Shown here: piece after piece, positions 9,537-16,358 of the stretch
Numbering within the stretch: position 1 is the stretch's first letter
Layout of the letters: every line of letters starts with the position of its first letter
IMG/VR virus record: IMGVR_UViG_3300010155_000100
Location: 1-23,244 of that record
Source of the DNA: a virus
Reading direction: 5' to 3' (one strand)
DNA: 23,244 nt
Position numbers and translations under genes: made by a program
Notes under the pieces: model-generated
The model's input: only the letters and a program-made list of their open reading frames with translations
The model's database searches: none
Told to the model about the DNA's origin: nothing

Positions 9537-9866
9537 TTATTTATCCTTGACGAATATTCCATCAACCATTCGTCCAGTTCGTTTACTGATAACCTCATAA
9601 GCTTCATCGAGGCACTCATATAGATTAGTATTCCAAAGCTTAGCTTGAATAGCAAGAGTAACAAGTATGTCACCGATGGCATCAACTGCTTCCCCCTTAT
9701 CATCAGACTGTATAGCATCCCCAAGTTCAGCAACTTCTTCTTCAGTCTTGGAGAACTGCTTTAGTTTACGCTCGGTTGTTGGGGGTGCATCTGTTAGGAT
9801 ACCTTTATCATAACCCCAATCAATTACTTTATGTTCCAGCTCTTCCATTATCTCATAACTACTCAT
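9537..9866 (-). CDS. mazG: MazG-type nucleoside triphosphate pyrophosphohydrolase
   Basis: A 109-residue protein with the all-alpha NTP-PPase signature: E44-x-x-E47 (in TEEEVAEL), then E59-x-x-D62 and D66 (in GEAVDAIGDILVTLA), which bind Mg2+ in MazG/dUTPase-like enzymes. The family hydrolyses (d)NTPs to monophosphates; in phages it is proposed to trim non-canonical nucleotides or alter host nucleotide signalling. It has a single MazG domain, as usual in phages. GGAGG lies 6 nt before ATG 9866; the in-frame GTG 9869 is too close to it. The start overlaps the stop of the upstream gene by 8 nt. It lies in the same operon as ribonucleotide reductase and polymerases, consistent with nucleotide-pool control. 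Confidence 0.85.
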   Translation of the reverse strand: MSSYEIMEELEHKVIDWGYDKGILTDAPPTTERKLKQFSKTEEEVAELGDAIQSDDKGEAVDAIGDILVTLAIQAKLWNTNLYECLDEAYEVISKRTGRMVDGIFVKDK

Positions 9867-10083
9867 CACTTACCTCCACTAAACACCCAAGGGATACCAT
9901 ATTCATATAGAGACCTAACGCACCAATCATTGCTAGGTTGGACATTCTTCCATTATATTTATGGACCAGCTCATCAAGTTCTTGAATTAAATTCTCTTCA
10001 ACTTTGAAGTGCTCCTCCGTTAATACCGGCTCATCTGTAGCCAGAACCCCCGGCATTTGTACTACTTTTTTCTTATCACTCAT
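9859..10083 (-). CDS. Hypothetical protein, 74 aa, with C-terminal hydrophobic segment
   Basis: The N-terminal half is charged (MSDKKKVV, then an acidic stretch EEHFKVEENLIQELDEL that looks helical). It is followed by a hydrophobic stretch at about residues 47-67 (SNLAMIGALGLYMNMVSLG) and an acidic end. The hydrophobic part could be a weak membrane segment or a buried helix. TAAGGA lies 8 nt before ATG 10083. The gene lies 16 nt after the RNA polymerase stop and overlaps mazG. No family is recognised. Confidence 0.7.
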   Translation of the reverse strand: MSDKKKVVQMPGVLATDEPVLTEEHFKVEENLIQELDELVHKYNGRMSNLAMIGALGLYMNMVSLGCLVEVSDE

Positions 10084-10099
10084 ATAGATAATCCTTAGG

Positions 10100-12196
10100 T
10101 TACGAGAAGAAATAATCTGAGCTTACTACCTCTTCGACTTTAAGGTCTCCAAGCTCAGGTTGTGTTACAGAATATCCTTTGAAGTTCTCAATCAGCATTG
10201 ATTCAATTATATCAAAGAAGTTATTTACATTATACAACATGGCAAACTGCCACTTAGTGTGCTCAACAAGTTTATCAATGTCACAAGCATGTGTAGAGAA
10301 TGAATCATGTACAGCCCCAAAGTCCCCAGGGAATGCCTCAATGACCTTAGCCATATGAGCAGCATCCATTGAGTGTACGAAGTTAGGTGAACATCCAGAT
10401 GCAAAGGATCTCCTGCAGGGTATTAGGTTACCCTCTTTAGTTATCACAGGTATCTTCACACTATGACCTATCCTACCTATAGACCTTATGGTACTACGGA
10501 AAGTCATATTCTTTTGCTTCCATACTTCATACAGCACAGGGAATCCTGAGGGTGTAGTCCACTGCAGACAAGTCTCACCACTGTCGATGAGGAAGTTAGT
10601 TACTTTCTGCAGGAACTTCATGGTCTTCAGGGGGCCCACACAAGTATCGTTGATTGCTAGTATTAGGTTACGGGCTAGTAGGTCACAGTCATCTCTTGAG
10701 ATCTTGTACTTCCTAGTGTAGCCTTCTACCTTACAGTCATGATACATGTTCTCTGCTATCTTACGTTGCCCTGCAGAGTACGCCCTTGTCATTGCCCCAC
10801 GTTTAGCTATCCCTTTCCTTATGCACTTCATAGGCATACTACGTTCAGCAAACCATTCAGGCATCCTACCTATTAAACGTTTCGCAACCTGTACATAAAA
10901 GTCCTTTTGTATATCTTGAGGAACAAGTGACACAAGTTCTCCAGCTTGTTTATCTTTAGACATCGCAGCCAAGTGCTGCCATCCATTGTTACTCCCGTCA
11001 ACAGGGATAGGAAGTCTGGAGTAGTAGTCCCCTTCAGCCTCGGAGTATCCCTTCAGGTCCAGACAGCAAGCCAGTAGAGTCACTGGTTTCTCTGCCTCCA
11101 TTCGGAACCTTAGGTTCTTCCCATCCTCTAAAAGACTGTCCATGTTTTCTATAGTCCACCTTGCCCTGTCTTCTAAAGTCATTTTGTCTACGGATAGAGT
11201 GTCTAACCCTTCCTCTTCTAAATGACTTTTGTAGTCTTTGGTTATCCATGTTAGTTTCTCCAGTTCCTTCAGGGTATACGATTGATTATAAGAACATGCA
11301 GTATGAATGCACAACCAATAGAACCCCCTCTCGTCCACAACCTTACCATCAGAGAACTCAAAGAGTCCCTTGGCTATGTCTGAACCTTGGAAGTTCAGGA
11401 AGGGTTCAGTGTAGTAAACCCTACCACGATAGTCACACTCAACTGCTTGGAAGAAACTCCTAGTGCCTATAGCTCTAGCCTTAGTTAAGGTGAACTTCAT
11501 CTCAATCCTTTTCGACCTACCCTTATCTGATTTATCTTCCATGTCTACGAACTTAGATACGTTATCCCTAAGTGCTTTAACAAGGGTAGTGTTTAAACGC
11601 CACTTAACCCTCTGTAGCTTGTCTAAAGCTTTAACAAAGGGCTCATCTAAGAGTTGGCTAAAGTCCCTCTCAGAGGTCATACGTTTGATATATGGCCTCT
11701 TGGTTATAGGGTTCCTTAGTCCAGTTATAGGCGGGAACATTCTGAAATTTGTACCTGATAGGGTAGCAGATTCATATGATGGAGGGATCTCTCCCAGATC
11801 CTCCCACTTCTCTGTTAGGAATACAACATACGGGGCACGATACCCCTCGTACTCTCTCTCGATTTCTATGTAACCCAGCTGTAGGAAAGCTTCAATGAAT
11901 AAATCACCCACAGAAAATAGTTCTGTATAGGTGCTACTAGTTATTCCTATCCTGGATATCACAGCTAATCCGATTGAGGAAGAGGTGTTGGTTAACTTGA
12001 ATGGTTTACCGTTAGAGCTACGTGACCTTAAGAATACACTTTGAGCAGTAAGCACTGCAGTCACAACCAACTCTTCGTAGTCGATACCGTAATCTACATG
12101 CCTGTTAAGCAGTCCGATGCCCGAGTGATTCCTCCCCCGAGCACCCTCTCTGTTACTCCTAATGTACTCTGCTACTTCGTGAATAGCATTAGTCAT
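10100..12196 (-). CDS. T7-like single-subunit DNA-dependent RNA polymerase
   Basis: A 698-residue protein with every core motif of phage single-subunit RNA polymerases: DYRGR (D255-R259) followed by LNFQGSDIAKGL; motif A PVDGSNNGWQH (catalytic D400); motif B K465-3aa-M469-3aa-Y473 (AKRGAMTRAYS); motif C VHDSF (catalytic D631). The C-terminus ends YFFS, reminiscent of the aromatic 'foot' (FAFA) of T7 RNAP. It is about 185 residues shorter than T7 RNAP (883 aa). R259 versus T7 R425 shows that most of the loss is N-terminal, the promoter- and RNA-binding domain. AGGAG lies 5 nt before ATG 12196. The gene lies 13 nt after the primase-helicase and near the end of the operon, unlike T7 gene 1, which leads the early region. 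It presumably transcribes middle or late phage genes. Confidence 0.95.
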   Translation of the reverse strand: MTNAIHEVAEYIRSNREGARGRNHSGIGLLNRHVDYGIDYEELVVTAVLTAQSVFLRSRSSNGKPFKLTNTSSSIGLAVISRIGITSSTYTELFSVGDLFIEAFLQLGYIEIEREYEGYRAPYVVFLTEKWEDLGEIPPSYESATLSGTNFRMFPPITGLRNPITKRPYIKRMTSERDFSQLLDEPFVKALDKLQRVKWRLNTTLVKALRDNVSKFVDMEDKSDKGRSKRIEMKFTLTKARAIGTRSFFQAVECDYRGRVYYTEPFLNFQGSDIAKGLFEFSDGKVVDERGFYWLCIHTACSYNQSYTLKELEKLTWITKDYKSHLEEEGLDTLSVDKMTLEDRARWTIENMDSLLEDGKNLRFRMEAEKPVTLLACCLDLKGYSEAEGDYYSRLPIPVDGSNNGWQHLAAMSKDKQAGELVSLVPQDIQKDFYVQVAKRLIGRMPEWFAERSMPMKCIRKGIAKRGAMTRAYSAGQRKIAENMYHDCKVEGYTRKYKISRDDCDLLARNLILAINDTCVGPLKTMKFLQKVTNFLIDSGETCLQWTTPSGFPVLYEVWKQKNMTFRSTIRSIGRIGHSVKIPVITKEGNLIPCRRSFASGCSPNFVHSMDAAHMAKVIEAFPGDFGAVHDSFSTHACDIDKLVEHTKWQFAMLYNVNNFFDIIESMLIENFKGYSVTQPELGDLKVEEVVSSDYFFS

Positions 12197-12209
12197 TTGA
12201 ACTCCTATC

Positions 12210-13817
12210 TTAATCTATAAAATCTAAGAAATCTACCTGACCTTTCAAACGTCTAGTCTTCTGATCATAGTAGGCGGAACCACAGTCGCCAGTCAGTCCA
12301 GTGAATCGGGACTTCAGGACCCTGAGGTGTATTGTGTTACGTTCATCTTCATTGGTGGCAATCAAGTTACGAGCAAAGGTAACAATATCAAAGCTGATTT
12401 GTTTGATAGAACCTGAGCCCTTGATGTCATCAATAGAAGCGAGGTGTCCTTCCTCAAAGGATTTCCCTTGGGATTTCCTTAGGTGGGATATGATACCTAG
12501 CCATACATCATGCTTCTTTACAATCTTAAGTAAGTCAGACATGATAGCATCGATAGCTTCATTCCCTGTTTTACCATCAGCACCTTCCGATACTGCAATG
12601 GTGATGTGGTCTAGTACTAGGTACTTACAACCCAGTAAACATAAGTTCTCTATCTGATCTATAAGAGATGAATCAGATACAGCACCGTTATGATCAAGCA
12701 AGATGAGACGATTATCTCCAAATACTGTATCAAACGCTTTTCTCTCCTGTTCTTCTGTAGGATCTTCAGGGGTAAACATCTGTATAAACTTCTGAGCTGA
12801 GTCACCAATAGATTCCTCAAGGGATATCATACCAATGTTATCTTCTGTCTCAGTCTTAAGTTGTAGGATGATCTCTTTGATCATTGTTGATTTACCACTA
12901 CCAGTACCTGAGGTGAACAAGGTAATCTCCCCTTGCCTCATACCTGATAGCTTGTCGTTAAGACCTGATAGGCAACTAGGGTATGGGACAGACTCAACAG
13001 ACTTACGTTTAGTAAACTCTTCCCATATATCTTCCCCTCTCACTACACTGGCTGGAGTATAAGGTCTTGCATTCCAGTAAGCGTTAATGATTGCGCTATG
13101 CCCATGCTTTATTAAAGTCTCACATGGATCATTCTCAGGTAGGTGAGCTATCTTTACCCTATCCCACCCGATAATCTTAGCTGCTTTCTCCACAGCTTTC
13201 TCACCAGCCTCATCCTGATCGAACATAAGTACAACTGTATCAAACGATCGTACCCAATCCCTGTTAGCAATCAATGGACCTAGCTGACTTGAGGATGGAA
13301 GTGAGACAGTGGCATAGATCTTTCCACTTTGAGTTAAGTTAGATTGAGCCACAGCCATAGCATCCAGTTCACCTTCAGTGATCACTAGGATCTTGCCACC
13401 ACGATTGAAAGAAGACTGACCGAACAGTTCAATGTCGTTGAAGTCTCCCTTAACCTTAAAGGACTTAGGTAATTCCCGTATCTTATAAGCTACAACTTCC
13501 CCTTTCTTAGTGTAAGGATAGTAGTGAGCTTCGATTGTACCGTCTTGGTTATACGATACCTTCATCCCAAAATGTTTAGCGACTTGCTTTGTGATACCTC
13601 TTTCCTGTACACCACGAGTATCATAGGATTCAATTGTCTCCATTGATTCATGGGCTACGTAGGTTTCTGGTTGTTGCATATCGACTTCTCTTTCTTTATC
13701 AAATGTAGTTTTATTGCATACGTAACACTTGCCTACCCCATTGGAGTACATACCGACCCCATCAGAGGAGCCGCAGTGTTTACATGCTATGTGTTTTACA
13801 AATCTATCTTTACTCAT
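12210..13817 (-). CDS. T7 gp4-like bifunctional primase-helicase
   Basis: A 535-residue replicative primase-helicase. The N-terminal zinc-binding domain has C12, C15, C31 and C34 and reads much like T7 gp4 (CGSSDG, CYVCNK). A TOPRIM primase core follows: VITEGELDA supplies the conserved Glu and LMFDQDEAG the DxD. The C-terminal RecA-type helicase has Walker A TSGTGSGKST (K309), a Walker B-like YLVLDHI and a GIISHLRK motif typical of DnaB/gp4 helicases. It unwinds DNA and makes primers at the fork beside the T7-like polymerase in this operon. The length is close to T7 gp4A (566 aa). ATG 13817 is preferred, with GGTGG 5 nt upstream; an in-frame GTG at 13826 would add three residues. The upstream gene ends 18 nt away. 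Confidence 0.95.
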   Translation of the reverse strand: MSKDRFVKHIACKHCGSSDGVGMYSNGVGKCYVCNKTTFDKEREVDMQQPETYVAHESMETIESYDTRGVQERGITKQVAKHFGMKVSYNQDGTIEAHYYPYTKKGEVVAYKIRELPKSFKVKGDFNDIELFGQSSFNRGGKILVITEGELDAMAVAQSNLTQSGKIYATVSLPSSSQLGPLIANRDWVRSFDTVVLMFDQDEAGEKAVEKAAKIIGWDRVKIAHLPENDPCETLIKHGHSAIINAYWNARPYTPASVVRGEDIWEEFTKRKSVESVPYPSCLSGLNDKLSGMRQGEITLFTSGTGSGKSTMIKEIILQLKTETEDNIGMISLEESIGDSAQKFIQMFTPEDPTEEQERKAFDTVFGDNRLILLDHNGAVSDSSLIDQIENLCLLGCKYLVLDHITIAVSEGADGKTGNEAIDAIMSDLLKIVKKHDVWLGIISHLRKSQGKSFEEGHLASIDDIKGSGSIKQISFDIVTFARNLIATNEDERNTIHLRVLKSRFTGLTGDCGSAYYDQKTRRLKGQVDFLDFID

Positions 13818-13835
13818 TACGACCACCGTTGTTCT

Positions 13836-14375
13836 TTAAGCTTCTTTACCATCCTTCTTTTCTTCTGGCTCTCCTTGTCCCTCTTCATCCGAGCTACCTT
13901 CTTGTTCTTCAAGCTCTTCTCGTATTGAAGCTGCGATTCCGTCGAGTCTATGTTTTGTTTCATCGTTAATAGTTTCCTTCGGTATAAATTTAATTGCACC
14001 AATTTGTCTATTCAGGAATACAGGGTTACCATCAGGATACTTCTCGGTCAATACGTCTAACGACCATTGAACCTTTACCTCTCCTGCGGATAGGCCACCC
14101 TTAGTCTTGAACAGTTGTAGTATATCATACGTAAAGTATTCACTACCCAGATCACTGATCAATTTATTTATGTGGGAAGATGAGCTTGTATATGTCTTCC
14201 AGTTGGAGACAGCTCTCTCTTTCCCCTTGCGGTACATGTGGAATTGTTTCCTACCTATATACCTTTTAGGTTCTTCGGGATGATTACAGGTTATCAAATA
14301 TATAAACCCAAAGTAATCATCGGGATCAAAGTCAGGGCCATCATAACTCCAATGGCCCAAGTACGTGTCACTCAT
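13836..14375 (-). CDS. GIY-YIG family endonuclease
   Basis: A 179-residue protein. GFIYLI (residues 23-28) and RYIGRKQ (38-44) form the GIY-YIG signature, followed by a W..Y.SSS stretch, DILQLFKTKGG, and PVFLNRQIG, which supplies the late Asn usual in this nuclease superfamily. The family cleaves DNA; free-standing phage members act as homing or junction nucleases. The last ~30 residues are a highly acidic Glu/Ser/Gly tail, probably disordered. ATG 14375 has AGGAG 7 nt upstream; the frame extends to a GTG at 14411 with no better ribosome site. It lies between the exonuclease group and the primase-helicase, so it may serve DNA processing in place of a T7-type endonuclease I, which is not seen in this window. 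That role is inference. Confidence 0.75.
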   Translation of the reverse strand: MSDTYLGHWSYDGPDFDPDDYFGFIYLITCNHPEEPKRYIGRKQFHMYRKGKERAVSNWKTYTSSSSHINKLISDLGSEYFTYDILQLFKTKGGLSAGEVKVQWSLDVLTEKYPDGNPVFLNRQIGAIKFIPKETINDETKHRLDGIAASIREELEEQEGSSDEEGQGEPEEKKDGKEA

Positions 14376-14391
14376 TGTACATCTCCTAGTA

Positions 14392-14748
14392 TCAATTGTA
14401 AGTGTGACCACCTAAGGCTTGTTGTACCCTAACATAGTCTTTCAGCTCTTCATCTTCAGCTGTATCTTTGACATCCTCTGTCTCAATGGGTTCCATAGGT
14501 TCCTCCGCAGGTGTAGTCCAGTCCAACCTTATTCCCCAGTATCTAGTATCCAACCCTCCCCCCTTACCTTTACCGTTGTAGTACCTTTCGTATTTCTCTT
14601 TCAAGAATTCCTGGTTGTCCTTAACAAAATCTTCCTTATGCTGGATGACACACCCCGTCATCATTTGTTCATTAAGACTTCCAATGAATGCATACTCTAC
14701 GAAGTCATCGTAGGATACTTTCTTGGATGAATGTATTTTCAATACCAT
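14392..14748 (-). CDS. Hypothetical protein, 118 aa, acidic C-terminus
   Basis: It begins MVLKIHSSKKVSYDDFVEYAF and has a mixed-charge middle with a short GKGKGGG linker, then an acidic run (EEPMEPIETEDVKDTAEDEEL). There is no membrane segment or known motif. ATG 14748 is chosen because GAGGA lies 6 nt upstream and the start overlaps the stop of the preceding gene by one base (TGATG), a classical coupling arrangement; the longer frame from 14772 lacks such a site. No family is recognised. Confidence 0.65.
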   Translation of the reverse strand: MVLKIHSSKKVSYDDFVEYAFIGSLNEQMMTGCVIQHKEDFVKDNQEFLKEKYERYYNGKGKGGGLDTRYWGIRLDWTTPAEEPMEPIETEDVKDTAEDEELKDYVRVQQALGGHTYN

Positions 14749-14963
14749 CAGGATTCCTCGAGTTCTGCCCAAAGACTACCAACAGTTAGTAAGAAGAAGG
14801 GGACTAGGATCACAACACCTTCGAGTGCCATCGCTGATCTCTTCTCAGTAGTAGCGTTGTATGCCCACACAGGTCTGCTATCTACAAACTCAATGTCAAA
14901 CCCAACACCATTACGTATCTCAAATGAAACTACCTTGCCGAATATATGCCAACATCCCATCAT
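14748..14963 (-). CDS. Small membrane protein, 71 aa, one C-terminal transmembrane segment
   Basis: Residues 1-40 are soluble-looking and could form a small beta fold (KVVSFEIRNGVGFDIEFVD). Residues about 45-66 (MALEGVVILVPFFLLTVGSLW) form a clear transmembrane helix, followed by an acidic end ELEES. AAGGAGG lies 4 nt before ATG 14963 and 7 nt before a second ATG at 14960, so either may be used. The first ATG overlaps the upstream stop as ATGA. It is paired with another small membrane protein directly upstream. Function is unknown; holin-like or membrane host-takeover roles are possible but unsupported. Confidence 0.65.
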   Translation of the reverse strand: MMGCWHIFGKVVSFEIRNGVGFDIEFVDSRPVWAYNATTEKRSAMALEGVVILVPFFLLTVGSLWAELEES

Positions 14964-15121
14964 TCATCCTCCTTCCAAGCCAGTATAGGCAGAGCTACTA
15001 GTATGCCACTTACCCAAACTAAAATAATATAATCGAATAGATTTTGTACTGTGAACTTAACAGTAAAGAATAAACCTATTACGACTAATACCCATAATCC
15101 AAAACCAATAAACTTAGTCAT
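14960..15121 (-). CDS. Small two-pass membrane protein, 53 aa
   Basis: Two hydrophobic helices, about residues 4-20 (FIGFGLWVLVVIGLFFT) and 30-48 (DYIILVWVSGILVALPILA), are joined by a short loop and followed by a charged tail WKEDE. ATG 15121 is chosen because it overlaps the upstream gene by only 8 nt; the frame open to 15163 would overlap it by 50 nt. GGGAG lies about 10 nt upstream. Size and topology fit a class II holin, but its place in the replication operon, away from the virion genes, makes that uncertain. Confidence 0.6.
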   Translation of the reverse strand: MTKFIGFGLWVLVVIGLFFTVKFTVQNLFDYIILVWVSGILVALPILAWKEDE

Positions 15122-15356
15122 GCTTTTCCATCTCCCAATATCTACAATGAAAATAATCCCCATAAGCTTCTATCTTTTTACGAGGATATCCCTGTTCTAC
15201 CATCCAATCTCCTTTCTGTTCCCAAGCCCAATCGTTGTACCCCTTAGGGCACTCCCTTGGGAACCCATGTCTATGACCTTCAGGTGGGTCAACTATTAAT
15301 ACCATACCTTTTGGGGGATCACCTTCTAGTATACTCCTCTCAGATTCTATTTTCAT
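15114..15356 (-). CDS. Hypothetical protein, 80 aa, Trp/Tyr/Pro-rich
   Basis: A soluble-looking protein rich in aromatic residues and proline (DPPKGMVLIVDPPEGHRHGF, then YNDWAWEQKGDW and YFHCRYWEMEKHD). There are no recognisable domains; a single Cys and several His are scattered and not arranged as a zinc site. ATG 15356 has GGGAG 7 nt upstream. It overlaps the upstream gene by 17 nt and the downstream gene by 8 nt, so it is part of a tightly coupled run. Family not recognised. Confidence 0.65.
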   Translation of the reverse strand: MKIESERSILEGDPPKGMVLIVDPPEGHRHGFPRECPKGYNDWAWEQKGDWMVEQGYPRKKIEAYGDYFHCRYWEMEKHD

Positions 15357-15594
15357 ATACTAACTCCCTTAATGTTTCAGTCATCTTAAAGTAGCTATCA
15401 TCTAGCCAGTCACATACACCATCAAAGCCTCTTTGTTTAATCCAAGACTCAAGATCCAAAGAGTCTGGTTCTTCTTTAAAGAACTGATGATACTCCTTAA
15501 ACGCATACTTTTCGTATTCACTTAAATTACGCCAACTAATAATATATTTACTTTTAGATTTAATGGTTCCACCAACATCGTCAAAGCTAATCAT
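15340..15594 (-). CDS. Hypothetical protein, 84 aa
   Basis: A mostly helical-looking acidic protein with many Tyr/Phe/Trp (SEYEKYAFKEYHQFFKEEPD, GFDGVCDWLDDSYFKM). No known motif or membrane segment. ATG 15594 overlaps the exonuclease stop by 4 nt (ATGA), and GGGGAG lies 5 nt upstream within the end of the exonuclease gene, implying coupled translation. Family not recognised. Confidence 0.65.
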   Translation of the reverse strand: MISFDDVGGTIKSKSKYIISWRNLSEYEKYAFKEYHQFFKEEPDSLDLESWIKQRGFDGVCDWLDDSYFKMTETLRELVYENRI

Positions 15595-16358
15595 CGTAGC
15601 TCCCCTTCGCCAAACATATCATCAAGCTTAAGCTCTTTGATTTCGTCAAAGCTCCTACGCATATAGATTAAGTTGAAGCATAGGTCAAGTTGATCTTGCC
15701 AATCACGAGGATGTTTATCTCTCCACGTAGCCCTTACAGTATCCAACATCTTATCAACAGACACACCATCAAGAATCTTCTCAGCAGTCTTAGGGCCAAT
15801 ACCTCTAAGCCCTTTAATGTTATCTGAGGAATCTCCTGTCAGCAATTGCTTGCATAAGAGGTAGTGCCCTTGGTCAGGTTCAATCTGATATAAGAGATTC
15901 TTGTTGAAGTTGTAGTGCCACCCAGGTACCATGTCAATATCCTTATCAATGTGAGCTATGACCCAGGAATCCCCAGCTTCTTCTGCTTCAGTAGCCCAGA
16001 TAGATACTATGTCATCTGCTTCACATCCATCAGAGGGTACGCAATCGGTATCCCAACAGTACTGGTATAGGTTATCAAGCCTTTCCTTAATCTTAGGATC
16101 TACCTTAGAGTTCTTTCGATTACCTTTGTAATCTTCAGCTAAGTCATGCCGAAAGTTCCCTTTACCTTTAACAGAGACGTACCCTTTAGCACTGTTGGTG
16201 TCCCTCATCACAGCTTTCAATGCTAGATCGAAAGTACTCTGAGCCTGAGCATCAGTAGATACTGTAGCTGCAATGCGGTATAACATAGAGTCAGCATCAA
16301 TAAAACATTTATCGAAGTCAACCCCTTCTTCTTTTCCTACATTAGTGAACGTCAGCAT
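15591..16358 (-). CDS. FEN-type 5'-3' exonuclease (T7 gp6 functional analogue)
   Basis: A 255-residue protein of the FEN/5'-3' exonuclease superfamily. N-terminal FIDADSMLYR (D21, D23), GCEADDIVS (E111, D113, D114) and IDKDIDM (D136, D138) supply the metal-binding acidic clusters. LTGDSSDNIKGLRGIGPKTA (172-191) supplies the last Asp pair and the helix-3-turn-helix that grips duplex DNA. Such enzymes remove RNA primers and degrade DNA from 5' ends in replication and recombination. ATG 16358 has AGGAG 6 nt upstream and overlaps the DNA polymerase gene by 17 nt. The order polymerase then exonuclease matches T7 genes 5 and 6. Confidence 0.93.
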   Translation of the reverse strand: MLTFTNVGKEEGVDFDKCFIDADSMLYRIAATVSTDAQAQSTFDLALKAVMRDTNSAKGYVSVKGKGNFRHDLAEDYKGNRKNSKVDPKIKERLDNLYQYCWDTDCVPSDGCEADDIVSIWATEAEEAGDSWVIAHIDKDIDMVPGWHYNFNKNLLYQIEPDQGHYLLCKQLLTGDSSDNIKGLRGIGPKTAEKILDGVSVDKMLDTVRATWRDKHPRDWQDQLDLCFNLIYMRRSFDEIKELKLDDMFGEGELR

